NCBI GenBank assembly: GCA_017311185.1
Contig: JAESUZ010002711.1
Location: 186,001-250,000 of the forward strand
From: Proteles cristata cristata
Taxonomy: Eukaryota > Chordata > Mammalia > Carnivora > Hyaenidae
Length of the DNA stretch: 64,000 bases
Reading direction: 5' to 3'
Every line of letters starts with the position of its first letter. Positions within the stretch are counted from its first letter, which is position 1. The translations under genes were made by a program, and so were the position numbers. Of this stretch, positions 39,101-54,100 are shown piece after piece. The notes under the pieces are model-generated. The model ran no database searches, had not been told where the DNA came from, and saw only the letters and a list, made by a program, of their open reading frames with translations.

Positions 39101-42100
39101 TGTAGACCATTAGGAGGAAGAAGAAAGTACAGATACCAGTTAGTCGTCCTGATCCTGAACCAGTATCTGAGAATGAAGAAGATAGTTATGATGAGGAGGT
39201 CCATGACCCGAGAAGCAGCCGTGGCGGTCTGGTCAGTAGAAGGAGTGAGAAGAGTTGGGCGAGGGATAGGAGTGCAAGCAGAGAGAGGAGTTTGTCCCCA
39301 CGGTCTGATAGGCGATCGGTTGCCTCCAGTCAACCTGCCAAACCCACCAAAGTCACATTGGTGAAATCCCGGAAAAATGAAGGTATTCTCTTCCACATCG
39401 TTTATCATTTTCATATGAAAACGTTAACACTAATTTTGATGAGGAGTAAAATTGCTCTCCTTTCCTATGCTTGTTTTTGTTGTCTTTTGTTATCTTCATT
39501 GTTGCGTCCTGTTGCCATAAGTCCTATCCTGTTATAGCAGGCTTCAGGGATCATCTACTTTTCTTTCTTGAATTATTTTGTTGTAGCAGATTGTACTTCA
39601 AATAAATTGTCCAGTAGCTAGATTTTGAATTACTTGTTGTGGTTAGAATAGCCAAATACAAATTATGCTAACAGATATCACCCCAGTACCAAGCTGAAAT
39701 TCAGTGTTTTACTTAGCTGTTAGGATCAGTAGTAGCATAACCATTGGAAGAAATCTTGGGGCTTTTTGGAAAGGGGGGCAGACTGCTTTTTAAATGAAGA
39801 GATTAAGAGGAAGGAACCTTTGATAGGGCATTTCTCTGTAATGCAGGACTTCTTTAAACTGAAGCTAGCTGCTTCCCCTCAATCATACTTGATAAGAATG
39901 AATGTGATTGTGACATCGTCCTGTGGACATAACTCTCAAATGCAGGCAAGCATCTGTGACTGATCATTCTGGTGAAAAGGTGTTCTACTAAAAATATCAT
40001 GTAGGCATGCCTTGATCTGTTCTACTAGCATCTGACCTTTTTTTTCTAGTTCTTGCTCCCCAACCCCACTCTGTAGTGAACATCTCAAACTGTCTACCCT
40101 TGCTGGTTTTACTTCATTTTGCCACTCATTCTTCAACTCTCTGGCCTGTTATCTTTTCACCTTGCTCCCAAAGCTGTGAAAACTAAACCCTGTAGCAATT
40201 TTCAGTCTTTATTTTACTTGCCTTTTTGTATCATTTTTCATAGTGTTAACCACTTCTTATATTTTGAAATAATGTCTTCTCTTGGCTTCAGTAATACTGT
40301 GTCCTTTTGGGACCTCTCACCCACTTTCTGTATCCTTTGCAAGCTCATTCTCATCCTACCCTTTAAACCTCTGTAGATTTCTATTCTAGAATCTCTTTTT
40401 CCCCTCAACATAACCTCTTTAGGCAGTTGCATCTACTCATTGCCTCAGTTATCTGCTGCTGATGGCAAAACTTCTTTCTCCAGCCCAAGTCTTCGTACTC
40501 ATGTGTGCCAGCTGACTGTTAGGCATATTTACTTCAGTATTTCACATAGCTCCCTTAGAGTCAACACATTTCAAGCGAAACTCCTATCTTCCTCTTAAAA
40601 TTTTTGTGACTTCTTATGAAGTCACTCATTAGATGTATTCTCATCTATCCAGTTTCTCATGCAGGTTATGGATAACATTTTAGTTATCCTTGACATTTCT
40701 TTTTCCTCACTTTCCCTCACTTTCCTGCAGCCTAACTTCCTAAATACCATTCTTAAATAACCACCCACATCTGCCTTTCTCCACTGTCACCACCACCTCC
40801 CTCATCCATGCTACCATAATCTTTTTTTCTTTCAGCTTTATTGAAGTATAAATGACATTGTATATAAATATATAAAGTTATATATATTTAGGGTGAATAA
40901 CATGATTTGATACATGTGTACATTGTAAAATGATCACAGTCAAGTTGATCACATCTGGCATTTACGTGCATTTACATGCATTTACTTGTTACCTCACGGT
41001 TACCTTTTTTTTGAGGGGGGGGCTGTGGTGAGTAACCGTCATCTCTTAAGTGGACTTAATGAGTCTCAAAAACTAGTCTCTGGATCTTTTCCAGTTGATT
41101 CTGTAGACACCTTCTTAGAGTTAAAGGATCTTCTGTGACATTTCTCTGTTATTCTTTTGCATTTCTCTTAGTGACTCCTCAGTCCTAGCTACTCTAACAG
41201 TTATGACTTCAGCAAACCTGCTAAGTCTTTCCTTCATACCTTTTGGGGCATTTGTTTTTAATCATTCTGTCTCCACCACTTCCCGCCCCATATACACATG
41301 CACACGTGTACCCTAATACTTCTGGTTTAGTGGTATTTCTGTTTTAGTATTTCTTATGTGAGGTTTCAGCTTTAGTATTTCTTCCTCTCTTGCTCTGTAC
41401 TAGACACTGAATCCTGTATTGCCTTTATATGACCTCTTCCTCGCACTTATATTTGCCCCTATTGACTGTGTAAGTTGCCAGAGAATAGGGACTCTATCTC
41501 ATTTGCTGCTTTTTATCCATCTTGCCTTGCACATAGTTAATATTTACCCAGGAAAACACTTGGAGTAGATGAATATGTGAAATTACTTTGAAGTCATCTC
41601 TGTATTGATCATTTATAACTTTTTAATCTTAAGTAAGGACATTTTTGTTATCAATACTGTATTCTTCTGTGATATAACAGCCATTTCTCAGGCACATATA
41701 TTTGACTGTCTAAATCCCCTGAAAAGTCATTTTCTTTTTTACCCTTATTCTTTTCCTGTTTGAGCACTCTGTGTATTAGCCTTAATAACTTGGGGGGTTT
41801 TTTGTTTTTGTTTTTCTTCCGCCCCTTTTCTTTTAATGCAGTAAGAGGCAGAGTCCTATCCTCTCTCCTGACAGACCCAGGAGTGTTCCTTTTCCTATTG
41901 ATGTGATATTGTCATCATGTTCTGGTTTATAAACACACAAACAAAATTCTGCAGTTTTGCAGCCCCTAGTTTTGTAGACTCTCTGGGTACCTTCCTCAGT
42001 TCTGACCATTTCCTCACCCACAGATATAATTAATGTTGCCTCACATTTGGATACTTGGTGTCTATTAAAAGGAAAGGACTGGCCTTTTTAACTCTTGTCT

Positions 42101-45100
42101 GTATCCACACAGCTAGTTGAAGCCTTTGCACAAACACAGAGTGTATATACTAATGTTTTGTATGTCTCTCTCCAGTGTTAGAGGTGTGTAGCATCAGAAA
42201 TAACTTTTGCTCTGGGAGATTGGGGAAAACAAAAACAGTGTATGCTCAATAATACAAGTCATCATTAAAATTGTCAACCTTTCCAGAGTTTTTCCAACCT
42301 CAAGCAGTTCACTTTTTAGACTTGTATTCATTAAACCTTCTGAGAAGCTAGTGTATTAATACAGCATAGAAAGAAATGGTCTTTTCTTCAGGGTTTTTTT
42401 AAAAAAAGGTTGTTTTTTTTTTCCCCTCTCTGAGTAAAAATGGGAATAAAGTATGTCAGTCTTCTGCTTGGATCATATACTTTCTTTATGTTCACATTGA
42501 CAGTGCATACTTTTTGATGATTAGAGGAAATGTCATCTTTGCAGGGTGATCAAGAATAATTTCTTGCTGTGGATTGTACTTAAAAACTCAATGTGGTGAT
42601 GATTATTATACTTTTAAAGTCTGTGTTTTACACTAAAGACATTTAAATATGTTTTTTCAGAATATGGTCTTCGATTGGCCAGCCATATATTTGTAAAGGA
42701 AATTTCACAAGATAGCTTGGCAGCAAGAGATGGCAATATTCAAGAAGGCGATGTTGTATTAAAGGTATAGTCATATTCTTACATTTTAATGAACTCAATT
42801 AGAAGACAAATTCTAGCGTAACCATATAGTTTCTGCTCATGTTTGAAGCAGTTTTGTCAAAAAAAATTAAAAATAAGTGTTTGGGGCACTGGGTGGTTTG
42901 CCATTTTTAATGCACAAAAATGGTTTGTCCATTATTACATGTCAACACTGATGTTTTTCTTTAGGCATGAAGTCATCCTGAGCAAATTAATCTTTACAAA
43001 TAAATATCCTTCACTGGTAGGGGCTACTTTGTAGGTAGATATGTCTAGTCTTACACAATAAGTGGTTTTGATAGCTACTCTAAATGTTATTGAAATGTTT
43101 GTTTCGTTTATTTGCTTATAAGTAGTAGAAAGTGACAGGCTTTTGGGGATTGGCTCAGAGATACTAATTTGGGTTTTCTGCCAAAGCAACAGTATAGTAA
43201 AGATTTTATTTCAGGAAAAGAGGAGTACTTTGATAATATAGGAAAGTGTGAAGGGAATGATTTTGGTTCTTACAGTGAGCCAAGGAGTAATTTAAATATT
43301 CCTGTTTCATGATATTAACATTTGTGTTTTTATCATTTACTTTCAACTTACAGGTTTGTTTGTTTTTTTCTATTGCAGATAAATGGTACCGTGACAGAAA
43401 ATATGTCCCTGACAGATGCAAAGACATTAATAGAAAGGTCTAAAGGCAAGTTAAAAATGGTAGTTCAGAGAGATGAACGGGCTACCCTATTGAATGTCCC
43501 TGATCTTTCTGACAGTATCCACTCTGCTAATGCCTCAGAGAGAGATGGTGAGTATAGTTCTGTTTGGAGAGTCCCTTTAAGTGACCTGTTAAAGTAGTAA
43601 GAAGATTTGATATATTTGAATGTAGTAATTTTCTACAAGGCGGACACCTTCAGAATCTAAATATTACAAATATGTATACTTAGAGAAGTGGAGGGCTTAA
43701 TTTTAATTACATTTTCCCTAGTTTTATTGAGAAATAATGGACGTACATCAATGTGGACGTTTAAGGTACACAGCATGATGGTTTGATTTACATATTTTGT
43801 GAAATGATTACCACAGTATGTTTAGTTAACATCTTTTATCTTCTATAGATAAAATAAAAAGAAAAAAATTTTCTGTGTGATGAGAACTCTTAGGATCTAG
43901 TCTCTTAACTTTATATGCAGTATTAGCTGCCATCATCATATTGTACATTACTTCCCTGGTGCTCATTTATTTTATAACTGCAAGTCTGGACCTTCCTCCA
44001 GTTCCCCTTTCCCCTCTCCCTACCTTCCCTGGTAACCACAAATCTGATTTCTTTTTCTGTGAGTTTGGTGGTTCTGTGGGTTTATATTTTTGTGGTTTGG
44101 GGTAGAGTTTTTTTTTTGGTTTTGTCTTTTTTGTTTGTTTGATTTTGGTCTTTCTCTGACTTCCCTCATTTAGCATATGCCTTAAGGTCCATCCATGTTG
44201 TCACTGTATTTTTTGTTTGGGTTTTTTTTGGTTTTGTTTTGTAGGTGGCTCACCATTATTAGTGGTTGATGAAGTTAATGTTAAAATCAGCCATTTTATA
44301 TGAAATTATATTTAGTATCTTACATCCATTATCATTGGAGTATCTAATATTTTACATTATTTTACTATAATCATTTCATTGGAAAATAAAAAGCACACTT
44401 TTACTTAACAGACATTTCAGAAATTCAGTCACTGGCATCAGATCATTCTGGTCGATCACATGACAGACCTCCCCGCCACAGCCGGTCACGATCGCCTGAC
44501 CAACGGTCAGAACCTTCTGATCATTCCAGACACTCTCCACAGCAGCCCAGCAGTGGCAGGTAATCACAGTCTATTGTTGAAATAGTTAAGTGTGCTTGAT
44601 ACATGTTTCTGGTATTGCTTACAAATAAAAGTAGAAGATAGATTTTCTTTTATTAAGATTAGTTTGGAAATTTTTTGTTGTTTCTTTTTTAAATTAGGGA
44701 TTATCTAGAAAAACATAGATCAGTTAATATTCTTAAAGGGAGAAGTAGTAAATATTTTAGGTATGTAAGGCATATAGTTTCTTACCACTACTCTGGAGCA
44801 CAGAAGTATAACTGTAGATAATATGTAAATGAGCGGGCAGTGTGGTGTTCCAATAAAACTTTATGAAAACAGTTGGTCTTACAACTGCAGTTTGCTGATC
44901 CCCATTGCATTAGAAGATGCTAGCCAACTTAAAAGAATCTACTGCTTGGGAAAGTTAAACATGTTAGCAGCCCTTTCCTAAACACTTTAACTCAGACTTT
45001 GTTTTCCCTCTTAAAAAAACATTGTCTGGTATTTATGCCAAAGAGTCTGGTATGCTAGTAGTATGTGACTTACCTGAGTTTATATGGTCTTTGCGGTTGC

Positions 45101-48100
45101 ATGTTACATTTGAGAATATGAAAATTATGACCCTGATTTCTAGAATAGTGCACATGTATGCATAAACATTTAGCATTTTATATAAAATTTGTGGATATTC
45201 CCAGGGCTCTGTAGGCCACCAACTGATTGATGGTTTAATAATAATTTATATGGAGATCTTCTGGAGGCACTTGAAAATTTGAGCTGAACGTTTTAGGATT
45301 AGAGATTAATTTTGGACCTATTTGCATGGAGGTGTTAGCTCAAGCCATAGAACTCATTAAAGTTGCTAAGAAAAACAATGTGGAGAGAAGGCCAAGATAC
45401 TAGACTGCAGGCAGTACATTCTTTGAGGAAAGTGATGGGGCAAGGAAGAAGTTACCAGAGAAAGGAGGAGTGTGTAGCCAGAAGAAAGCTTTTTTAAAGA
45501 TTGTTAAAAACTGTAATGATATAGTTGTTTTGCACTGCTGGTTTTAGAGATTTGTCCAGCTGATTCCTTTTTAAATTTCAAATTTTAGTTTTATAAATTA
45601 TATTAACTCTAATCTTTATTTTAAGGTTGTAATGATTTTTATTATTTATTTATTTTAATGTTTATTTTTGAGAGAGAGAGAGGGGAACATGGAACCTGAA
45701 GCAGGCTCCAGGGTCTGAGCTGTCAGCACAGAACCCAGTGCGGGGCTCCAACCCACAAATTGCGAGATCATGACCTGAACTGAGCTTAACCAACTGAGCC
45801 ACCCAGGTGCCCTGTAAGACTTTTTAAAAAGCAGTATTACAGTACCTCACATGCCATCCTGGCTTATCTTATAACTGATATAACTGATTATTATTTTTAA
45901 CTGCTGCAAGTTAATATACTGGTTCTAAAACCGTTACTGACACAGCATAGATGTTACCTGGGAAAGCATCGCTGCCACCCCACCACACAGTGTGATATAA
46001 CTCACACCCTTGGATGATTCATGGGAATAGCTATACTTTTAACACATTTCTCTCACCTAGAAACCATGCTGGTATCAAGCAATTTTAGCATGATTTTCCT
46101 TAAAAAAAAAAAAAAAAATCATCCACATTATCTACATTTTGGCCATTAGTTTTTATTGTGAGCAAATCCTAATCGTAGAAAGTTTTTTTGATGCCTGCTT
46201 TTTTTCATTTAGATTTCCTAAACACCTGGCATTCATAAAAATTAAAGAGATTTTTTTTTAAAGATTTTTAAATATTACATTATGGTGGGGTTTTTTTTTA
46301 ATTTTATTTATTTATTTGTTTGTTTGTTTGTTTATTTATTTATTTTTGAGAGAAAGACACAGAGTGCAATCAGGGGAGGGACAGAGAGAGAAGGAGACAC
46401 AGAATCCGAATCAAGCTCCAGGCTCTGAGCTGTCAGCACAGAGCCTGACGTGGGGTTCGAACTCATGAACTGTGAGGACATGACCTGAGCTGAAGTCGGA
46501 CACCTAACCGACTCGACTGAGCCACCCCGGCGCCCCTACATTATGGTGTTTTCATTGGGAACCTCAGGTATTCTTAGGGGTGACACCAGTTATATGAGGT
46601 CTTTTTTTTTTTTTTTTTTTTAATATTTTATTTATTTCTGAAAGAGAGCGTGAACATGGGAGAGTCATAGAGAGGGAGACACAGAATCCTAAACAGGTTC
46701 CAGGTTCTGAGCTGGCAGTCAGCACAGAGCCCGATGCAGGGCTCGAACTCATTAACCGTGAGATCATGACCTGAGCCGAAGTCAGCCGCCCAACCAACTG
46801 AGCCACCCAGGCGACCCTAAATTCATGTTTTAGGATGAGTCGTTTAGCATGTAATAGGAATTTGGAATTGGTTTTATAAAAGGATGTTTTCCTGGAGTGA
46901 CTGTTCAGCTTCAAGTTTCCTATATTAAGTTCATTTTTAAAATAAGGCATGACTGACCAGTCAGTTGGGAATGTATTTGGGAGCCAGAAGTATGAAAGAA
47001 AGCTTCATGAAGAATGGGCCATCTGGCATGTTTTGTCAGACAGGGTCCAGTCAAGACAGAAAATCAAGCTTGGAGTGACCTATCAAGTTTAATGTAAATA
47101 GATTAAATGGAAAAGGATTGGAGTAACAAAGGATTAGCTAGTAAGCAGCTGAGAGAACTCTAAACGTCAGAATCAGGTATGAGGAGCAGCTACTCCCCCT
47201 GGTGCTGAGATGTAGTGCCCAAGGAAGAGGCTCCCTCACCCAGACCTAGGGCTGAGAGCCAGCCTGGTTAGAGAGGGTACACCACGACTTAACTACTGAA
47301 TGTCAAAGAATTTGGCTGTGGTGTGTTCTCAGAAGAACGAGCAGGAAATTTTCTCTCTAAAATGTTTGGAAAAGGAGTTCATGGGCAAGTTTCTTATCAG
47401 ACACTTTGCAGTGTACAGCCATCCTACGGAGTCGCTGGGGGAAACTGCTGACTGCTGTGTGCTGGAGGGGCCTGCTGAGGAGACACACTCCAGAACCCAG
47501 AAGAGGAGCCCCTGACCAAGCTGCCTGCCCTCTGTCCTCTGCCCATAGGCCCAAACAGTTGTGATTTTACACCTAAAATTTTTCACTTACAACAAATTGT
47601 TGCTTCTTGCTGATCTGATAGGGTGTATGTCACTCTGCTACCCTATTTACACAGTTGACTGGATAAGACTTAAAGAAGGCTCTGTTTATCATGAGTTTAT
47701 TTACATGAGCTGTAAAAGCTCTTCAGAGACTTTTCACTCCATCTTTGTCCAAGAGCTGTTCTCCATAGAGTTTTTAACCAACCTAAAGCATCTAGACTAG
47801 TGGATCACTACCATTAGATTGATGTACAAATGAAAAATCAAGAAAATAAACCCCATCTCCTACCCTCCAGGGGAAAACAAAAATGCTCTTAAGAGGATCT
47901 TGAGGTTCTTCAGAATGTCTGAAATGTTTGTCTATGCTACTTGGAGTCAGAGTATGTAGACAGATAAAGATGAGTCTGATTCAGGACAAAAATGCTTTTT
48001 TTTTTTCTTAAATAAAATCAGCCTTTCTCATAATAGCAAAAAATATTTTTAAATAAATCTTAAATACCAATTCAGAGCCATTAGGGTAGTGTCATATATA

Positions 48101-51100
48101 GAAGAATTGAGGGAAATGTATTTTCTTTTAATTATCATGGCCTCACCAGTTTCTTTCAATAACTGCCACTGATTGTAAACTAATTTGAGATGTTTAAATT
48201 TGGTTTTTGTCTTGCAGTAGACTTAGTGGTCACATTTGCTAATAATAAAACTTTTTAAATATTTAGAAAGTTTTATTATTCTGTACTGTAACCATAGATC
48301 TGCATTGCCCAACGTCATTGCTACTAGACACATGTGGCTACTGAGCTTTTGAAATGTGGCCAGTCCAAATTGAGATGTATTATAAGTGTGAAATAACACA
48401 CTGGTTTTTAATGACAAAAAGGATGTAAATTACTTCATTAATAATTTATATTGATTACATAATGAAACAATATTTTGGATGTAATGGGTTAATGAGTAAA
48501 ATGTGTTAATTGGTTTTATTTCAGTTTATTTAACACAGATTCTACAAAATTTACAGTTAGCATAGATGATGTGCTTCATAATCCTCCTAACAGCACTGCT
48601 CCCAATCTGCATGTATTATTTGAATAATGCCTCCATCTTTTGGTAGATAACAGAAATGCACTAAAAAGAACAGTGATTCTCCAGATATTAATTGTATGAA
48701 AAATTTAATAGAATATGAATTCTATCCTTCTGAAATGTTAAATTTATAATAGTTGTGTTAGAGGAAAAATAAAGGCAATGATCAGTGTAGTCTGAAAATT
48801 AGGCAGAGATGAAAATACTAGCAGTTTTATGTGATGGAGCAAGAGCACAACAAATGACACCCTTCTGGTTATCATCATGGAGGATGTTTCCATTAGAATA
48901 TTAAAATCCTAAGTTATCAAGATGGTAGTTACCATTAATGTCAGTCATTTTAAATTTAGGAAGATTAAGTTTGAAGAAAGAAGATCAATTGTATATGTTT
49001 TTAGGATCTTTTTAGAGCAATTTAGAGTTTCCTTGTTGCAGAGCAATAAATCTATAGAACTATTAAAATTATGCATTCTTTAATCTCATTCTTTAAAATG
49101 TTTAATCATATTTATAACATCATTTGCATATTTTAATGCAAAGAATGCAAGGGGAATCTTCTGGTTTGTACTGCCCTTTAAATTCTGAGGTACCTAGAAC
49201 ACTTTGGGAATAAAGCTTACTTGTGCTTATTTATTTTTGGAATAATTATAATTGTGAGATTTTATTACATAAGCAGTGGCTAAAAATTTTGACCTTTTAT
49301 GATTTAAAAATACCTTGACTTTTATAGGTTTTCCTAAAAGACTGTTCTGTCTATATGCAGCTCATATAATATATATAATTTAAAACTAAAAGTACACCCC
49401 CACAGAATAATTAAGTGGCTGTGAAAATAGAAACTATGGGAAGTGTTTGTGTTTTATCCTTTCAGGAGGGTAACAGGTAAGAAATATTTTTTTCATAAGA
49501 GACTGCTAATAATATGATTATTAACAGAACCAAATTCTTTGTTTAAAGTTAGACTTCATTCCATTTAAAAATTGGGGCGCCTGGGTGGCTCAGTTGGTTA
49601 GGTGTCCAACTTTGACTCAAGTCATGATCTCATGGTCCTTGGGTTCGAGCCCTATGCCAGGGTCTGTGCAGTGTATACTTATTAGAACAAGTAAAATTAG
49701 GCCTATTCTCCCTAACCTACTCTCCACTCCTCTTGAATTAAGCCTTTCCCCATACTTCTGCATACATTTATTTAGCATCATATATAGAGTTTGTATGTGT
49801 TTTTAATAATTATAAAAGGTCAGACTGCACATTATTTTGTAGCTAGCTAATTTTACTTAACCATACAATGTGACCATCCTTCCAGCTTATTCTTTTGATG
49901 AGAAACTTTACATATTATGGAAGTTCTGTCTCTAGGTCTTTGTGCAACCAGTGTTACATAAGCATCTTTGTCCATGATTTCATATACTGGCATTTTTAAT
50001 TTCTAAAGTTATTAAAGTGTGTATTGGTATTTTAATTTTTCACGAATAATGCCAAATTACTTTCCAAGAGTAGTGTTTGAGACTTACAGTTGTTTCTTTC
50101 TCAGAATTCCATGTTTACCCATTTGATGGTTGCAAATTGCCAACTCCTTATTTATTTTATTTTATTAAAAAAATTTTTTTAATGTTTATTTTTGAGAGAG
50201 AGAGAGAGAGAGAGAGACAGAGTGCGAGTGGGGGAGGGGCAGGAAGCAAGGGAGACACAATCAGAAGCAGGCTGCAGGCTCTCGTCTCCAGGCTGTCAGC
50301 ACAGAGCCTGATGCGGGGCTCGAACTCATGGACCCTGAGATCATGACCTGAGCCAAAGTCGTACACTCAAGCGACTGAGCCACCCAGGCGCCTTGGCAGT
50401 TCCTTATTTTAAATTGATAGTTTCCAAATTAGTAGTGGAGTTGAGCATCTTTTTACGAGATTATTGACCATAGTATTGCTGCCTCTGTAAATTGCCAGGT
50501 TAATTTCTGTTGCTCATTTTCTGTCGTATTGTTTTTTTCATTTTCCATCAGTTAGTAGTAGCTCTTTTGGTGAGTGTGTTGCAAATATAAATCTTTATAA
50601 TATCTTTTCCTGTGCAATTAAACATTTTTAATAGTGAAATATTTTCATCTTTATGGTTTCTGAATGTTTATTACATTTAGGGAGATCTCCCCCAATCTAA
50701 GATTGCACAGGTTTTATCTAGGAGTTTTACAGTTTTTAATGCTAGTGTTGCTGGCATATTTTTTCCTTTTCCTTTTCTTCTGATTATAGAGGACATTGAG
50801 AAAAATCTGTTGATTTTTAAAATTAAAATGTAATTATAATTCTCTTTATATAATTTTTATAGTATTCTTTTATACTCACAAAAATTCTCCCCAATATTTC
50901 AAGCTTGTCATCTCATCAGTCTTCAAAATAGTGGTAAATAACTATAGTATTGGCAGGTATCACTGTGTTGTTCCTTATTCTAGTGTAAATACATTCAGCA
51001 TTTCCCTATTTAATTTAATATGGTATTAGCTCTTGATTTTGGGAAAGAGTCTCATAATTAATTGTAATGCCTGTATCTTTGCTTTATTTGTGGTGTTTAT

Positions 51101-54100
51101 TAGGAATGGCTGTTGAATTTTTCATATACCTGATTTTTTTTTTTTGTCATATTGAGATGTGATAATGAGTTATGTGATAAATTCCTAATGTTAAAACAGC
51201 TATATATTTGTGAAATAACCCTGCTGTGGTCATTGTATAATAATCTTTTACTACATACTACATCCCCTTAGCTAGTATTTTATTTAGAATTTTCCTCTGT
51301 TCATAATTGAAAATATTTATTGTTTTCTTGGTTTATCCCATCATTGTCAAGGTTTAGGTGTTAAGGTACTGTTAGCCTTATATTGAATTGCTGATAGAAT
51401 GTTGAAATTTTTTGCAATATACAGGATTTTTATGATATTGTTCTCTTTGTTATTAGGTATATTTGTTATTTTCCATAACAAAAAGTTGGAAAAAATTAAG
51501 TTAGAGAGCTTTCTATTTTAGTCTGTGGTATAGGGTAAAAAAACAAATTATTAGTTGCTGTAACAACTGATATCATAATATTCTTATAAATGTGTTCTTC
51601 GACATGTATGTATTTCTCTAAGATTAACCTAGGAGTCGGATTGCAGGTTATTATTGCATGTTTGCATTTTTAGTTTTGATAAATAACTCCCATTTTGCCC
51701 TCAAGTAGTTACACTTATTTACACTTATTTTACCATCCTTATATGAGTGTCTGTTTCTTCATGTCCCTTGCTGCAGTTGAGGTTATCATGTGAAAACTCT
51801 CATGAGTGAGAAGATGATTTCAGGTTACTTTATTGTGCATTCTCCTAGTTACTTGTGAGGGTGAACATATTTTCATGTTTATTATTACTTTTATATTTTG
51901 GTGAATTGTCCCTTCCTGCTACTCATTTTTTCCTCAGTTGTCTCTTTTAATATTGAGTTAATATTGAACTCATTGCACATATTCTTTCAAACTGTATGAA
52001 ATTAGTTCTACTGTTTGAACTAAAAAAAAAACCCATTTCATTTGGTTCAAGCAAAAATACATATACTGTATTTTAATTATTTGTATGCTTTTTAACTTTT
52101 TATGTAATGACCGCTGTTGATGTATGAGGGATTTTTGTGCCTTGAACTTTAACAGTCCTCTATTTTTGATGATACAGACTTTTAAAAAATATATTATGGT
52201 TTGGACTTTGTTCCATCTGAAATCATATTTTTGTCATTGATATGGATAGAGACCTAATCTTTCTAAATTTGTAGACATACATCCAGTATCATTTATTGAA
52301 TTAAATAGCATGTTTTTTTCTGACAGCTTGTGGCTGCCACTTTGTTAATAAATTTTGTTACTGTGGTTAGATCTTCAATTTTCTATTTTGATACTTTGAT
52401 CTGTACTACTATAGTTTTAATTACTAGGTTTTTATAGTATTTTAATAGCTGTTAGAGTGTCATTGTTTTTCAGAGTTTGCTTGGCTGTTCTTACACTGTG
52501 CTCCTACAATTGATTTCACAGTCATCTTTATGATCATAATTTTTAAATTTTTATTTTACTAATGTGTAGTCTCAGGAGCAGAGAGGAAGATAGAATTTCT
52601 AAACCTGGGGCTGTCTCAACTCCTGTGAAGCATGTGGATGATCATACACCTAAAACAGCAGAAGAAGTTGTAGTTGAAAGAAATGAGAAACAAGCACCCA
52701 CTCTTCCAGGTAAGCCTAGCAAAATACTACATTTGGAAAACATTTGCAGTCAGACTAAATAACTGTCAGAGTTTACAGAAGACTTAAAGATGCTTTAATG
52801 ATGATTATTTCTATTACTGCTTCTACTCCTACTTCTGCTACTACCTATGTTTGAATTTTTCTGTATTTGACTTCCAGAATATCCCTTACGGGTATAAGGT
52901 TGGCATGAATCCGTAGGCTTTCATGAATTTTTAAAGAATTTTTCTGGATAGAAATCATTCATAGTTTGGACACCTGATTTCAGCTCAGATCATGATGCGA
53001 GGGTCGTGGGATCGAGCTCAGTGTCAGGCTACACGCTGAGCACAGAGCCTCCTTGGGATTCATTCATTCTCTCTCTGTCTCTGTCTCTCTCTCTCTGTCT
53101 CTCTCACTCATTCACTCACTCACTCTGCCCCCCTCCTACGCACTTGCTCTCTCTAAAATTAAAAAGAAAAAGAAATTAATAGTTAACAACTATTCATGGT
53201 GAGTAAAGTTGTTTTCCAGCACTGCTCATTTAGGAGAATTGGCATAAGTTTTTTTTTTTTTTTTTTTGGCCTATTGAGAGTGTTTTCATAAACACTATAA
53301 ATTATACACTGCAGAGATGTATGAGATCAGGCATAAGAATCTGCAAGGCTCCAAGATCCATTTTCTTGAAAGGCTGGGAAATTTTGCTTTTCATGTCACT
53401 CAGTTCCTTTGCTCAAATCTTTTTGCTCTGCTTGTTATGTGGCAAGAATATGGATATTTAAAAACAAATTTTTACCACAGTGAAGAAAGAAGACTGCTTT
53501 GACCGTCTTAGAAAAATGTAGTGTTTCTGTCTTGTTCTCCTTTTCCTCATTTTCTACCTCTCCCCTCCTCCCGCAGAGGATTTTTCAGAACCTAACAGCT
53601 GAAACTTTGGAAGGCACAGGTGGCCACATAACGTGCATACTTACTATAAAGACATCAGAATTTGTAACTGTACTCTATACTTTAATGTGTTCCTTACCGG
53701 TTTCTCTAAGCTTATATTTGCTGATGAATTTTTATATGTATTTTGTGGACTCTTTATTCTTTGGTTATTTTCCTCACTGCTTACATTATTCTATTTTTTA
53801 ATAAAGTGATTCTTGCATGATTTTTAAATTTTCTTTCTTTTAGAACCAAAGCCTGTGTATGCTCAAGTTGGACAGCCAGATGTGGATTTACCTGTTAGTC
53901 CCTCTGATGGTGTCCTACCTAATTCAACTCATGAAGATGGAATTCTTCGGTAATATGATTTTAAACTTGCGTTGTCTTCTCTATTCATTATTTAGCACTA
54001 CTTAAAGTGAGAATTCAGTCGCAAACCATATTTCATATCCTTTTTAAAATAGTGTATACCACTTAATACTATGATTTTTTTATTTTAAATTATTTATATG

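Larger units (their letters stand above)
34040..39105 (+). other. TJP1: TJP1 intron between window exons 3 and 4
   Basis: 5.1 kb, GT-AG. It contains two reverse SINEs (36814-37034 and 37468-37683), a short CAATA repeat at about 38567-38590 and otherwise unique sequence. The 2.7 kb from 34040 to 36800 carries no repeat that I recognise. Confidence 0.93.
39383..42660 (+). other. TJP1: TJP1 intron between window exons 4 and 5
   Basis: 3.3 kb, GT-AG. It holds L2-like fossils (about 40.0-40.8 kb and 41.45-41.58 kb) and a reverse L1 3'-end fragment (40.83-41.04 kb). The remainder is unique-looking. Confidence 0.93.
44560..52569 (+). other. TJP1: TJP1 intron between window exons 7 and 8 (8 kb)
   Basis: GT-AG intron filled with an hAT fossil (44.74-44.91 kb), three complete reverse SINEs at 45.6-46.8 kb, a second hAT family (48.29-48.42 kb), a SINE head fragment (49.57 kb) and old reverse L1 pieces with a SINE insertion (49.7-52.5 kb). 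The stretches 46.82-48.28 kb and 48.42-49.57 kb hold no feature that I can name. Confidence 0.93.

Noticed and set aside
42883..42900. ggggcactgggtggtt, resembling a SINE head
   Set aside because: Only about 16 nt match and nothing downstream follows the SINE pattern; probably coincidence.
46564..46950. Open frame of 128 codons on the - strand
   Set aside because: Most of it is the SINE at 46602-46817 translated. The [21 protein letters not shown] peptide recurs in several other SINE copies here, as expected of a repeat.
52557..52563. TACTAAT resembling a perfect branch point before window exon 8
   Set aside because: The branch A would lie only about 7 nt from the AG, too close for normal second-step splicing.
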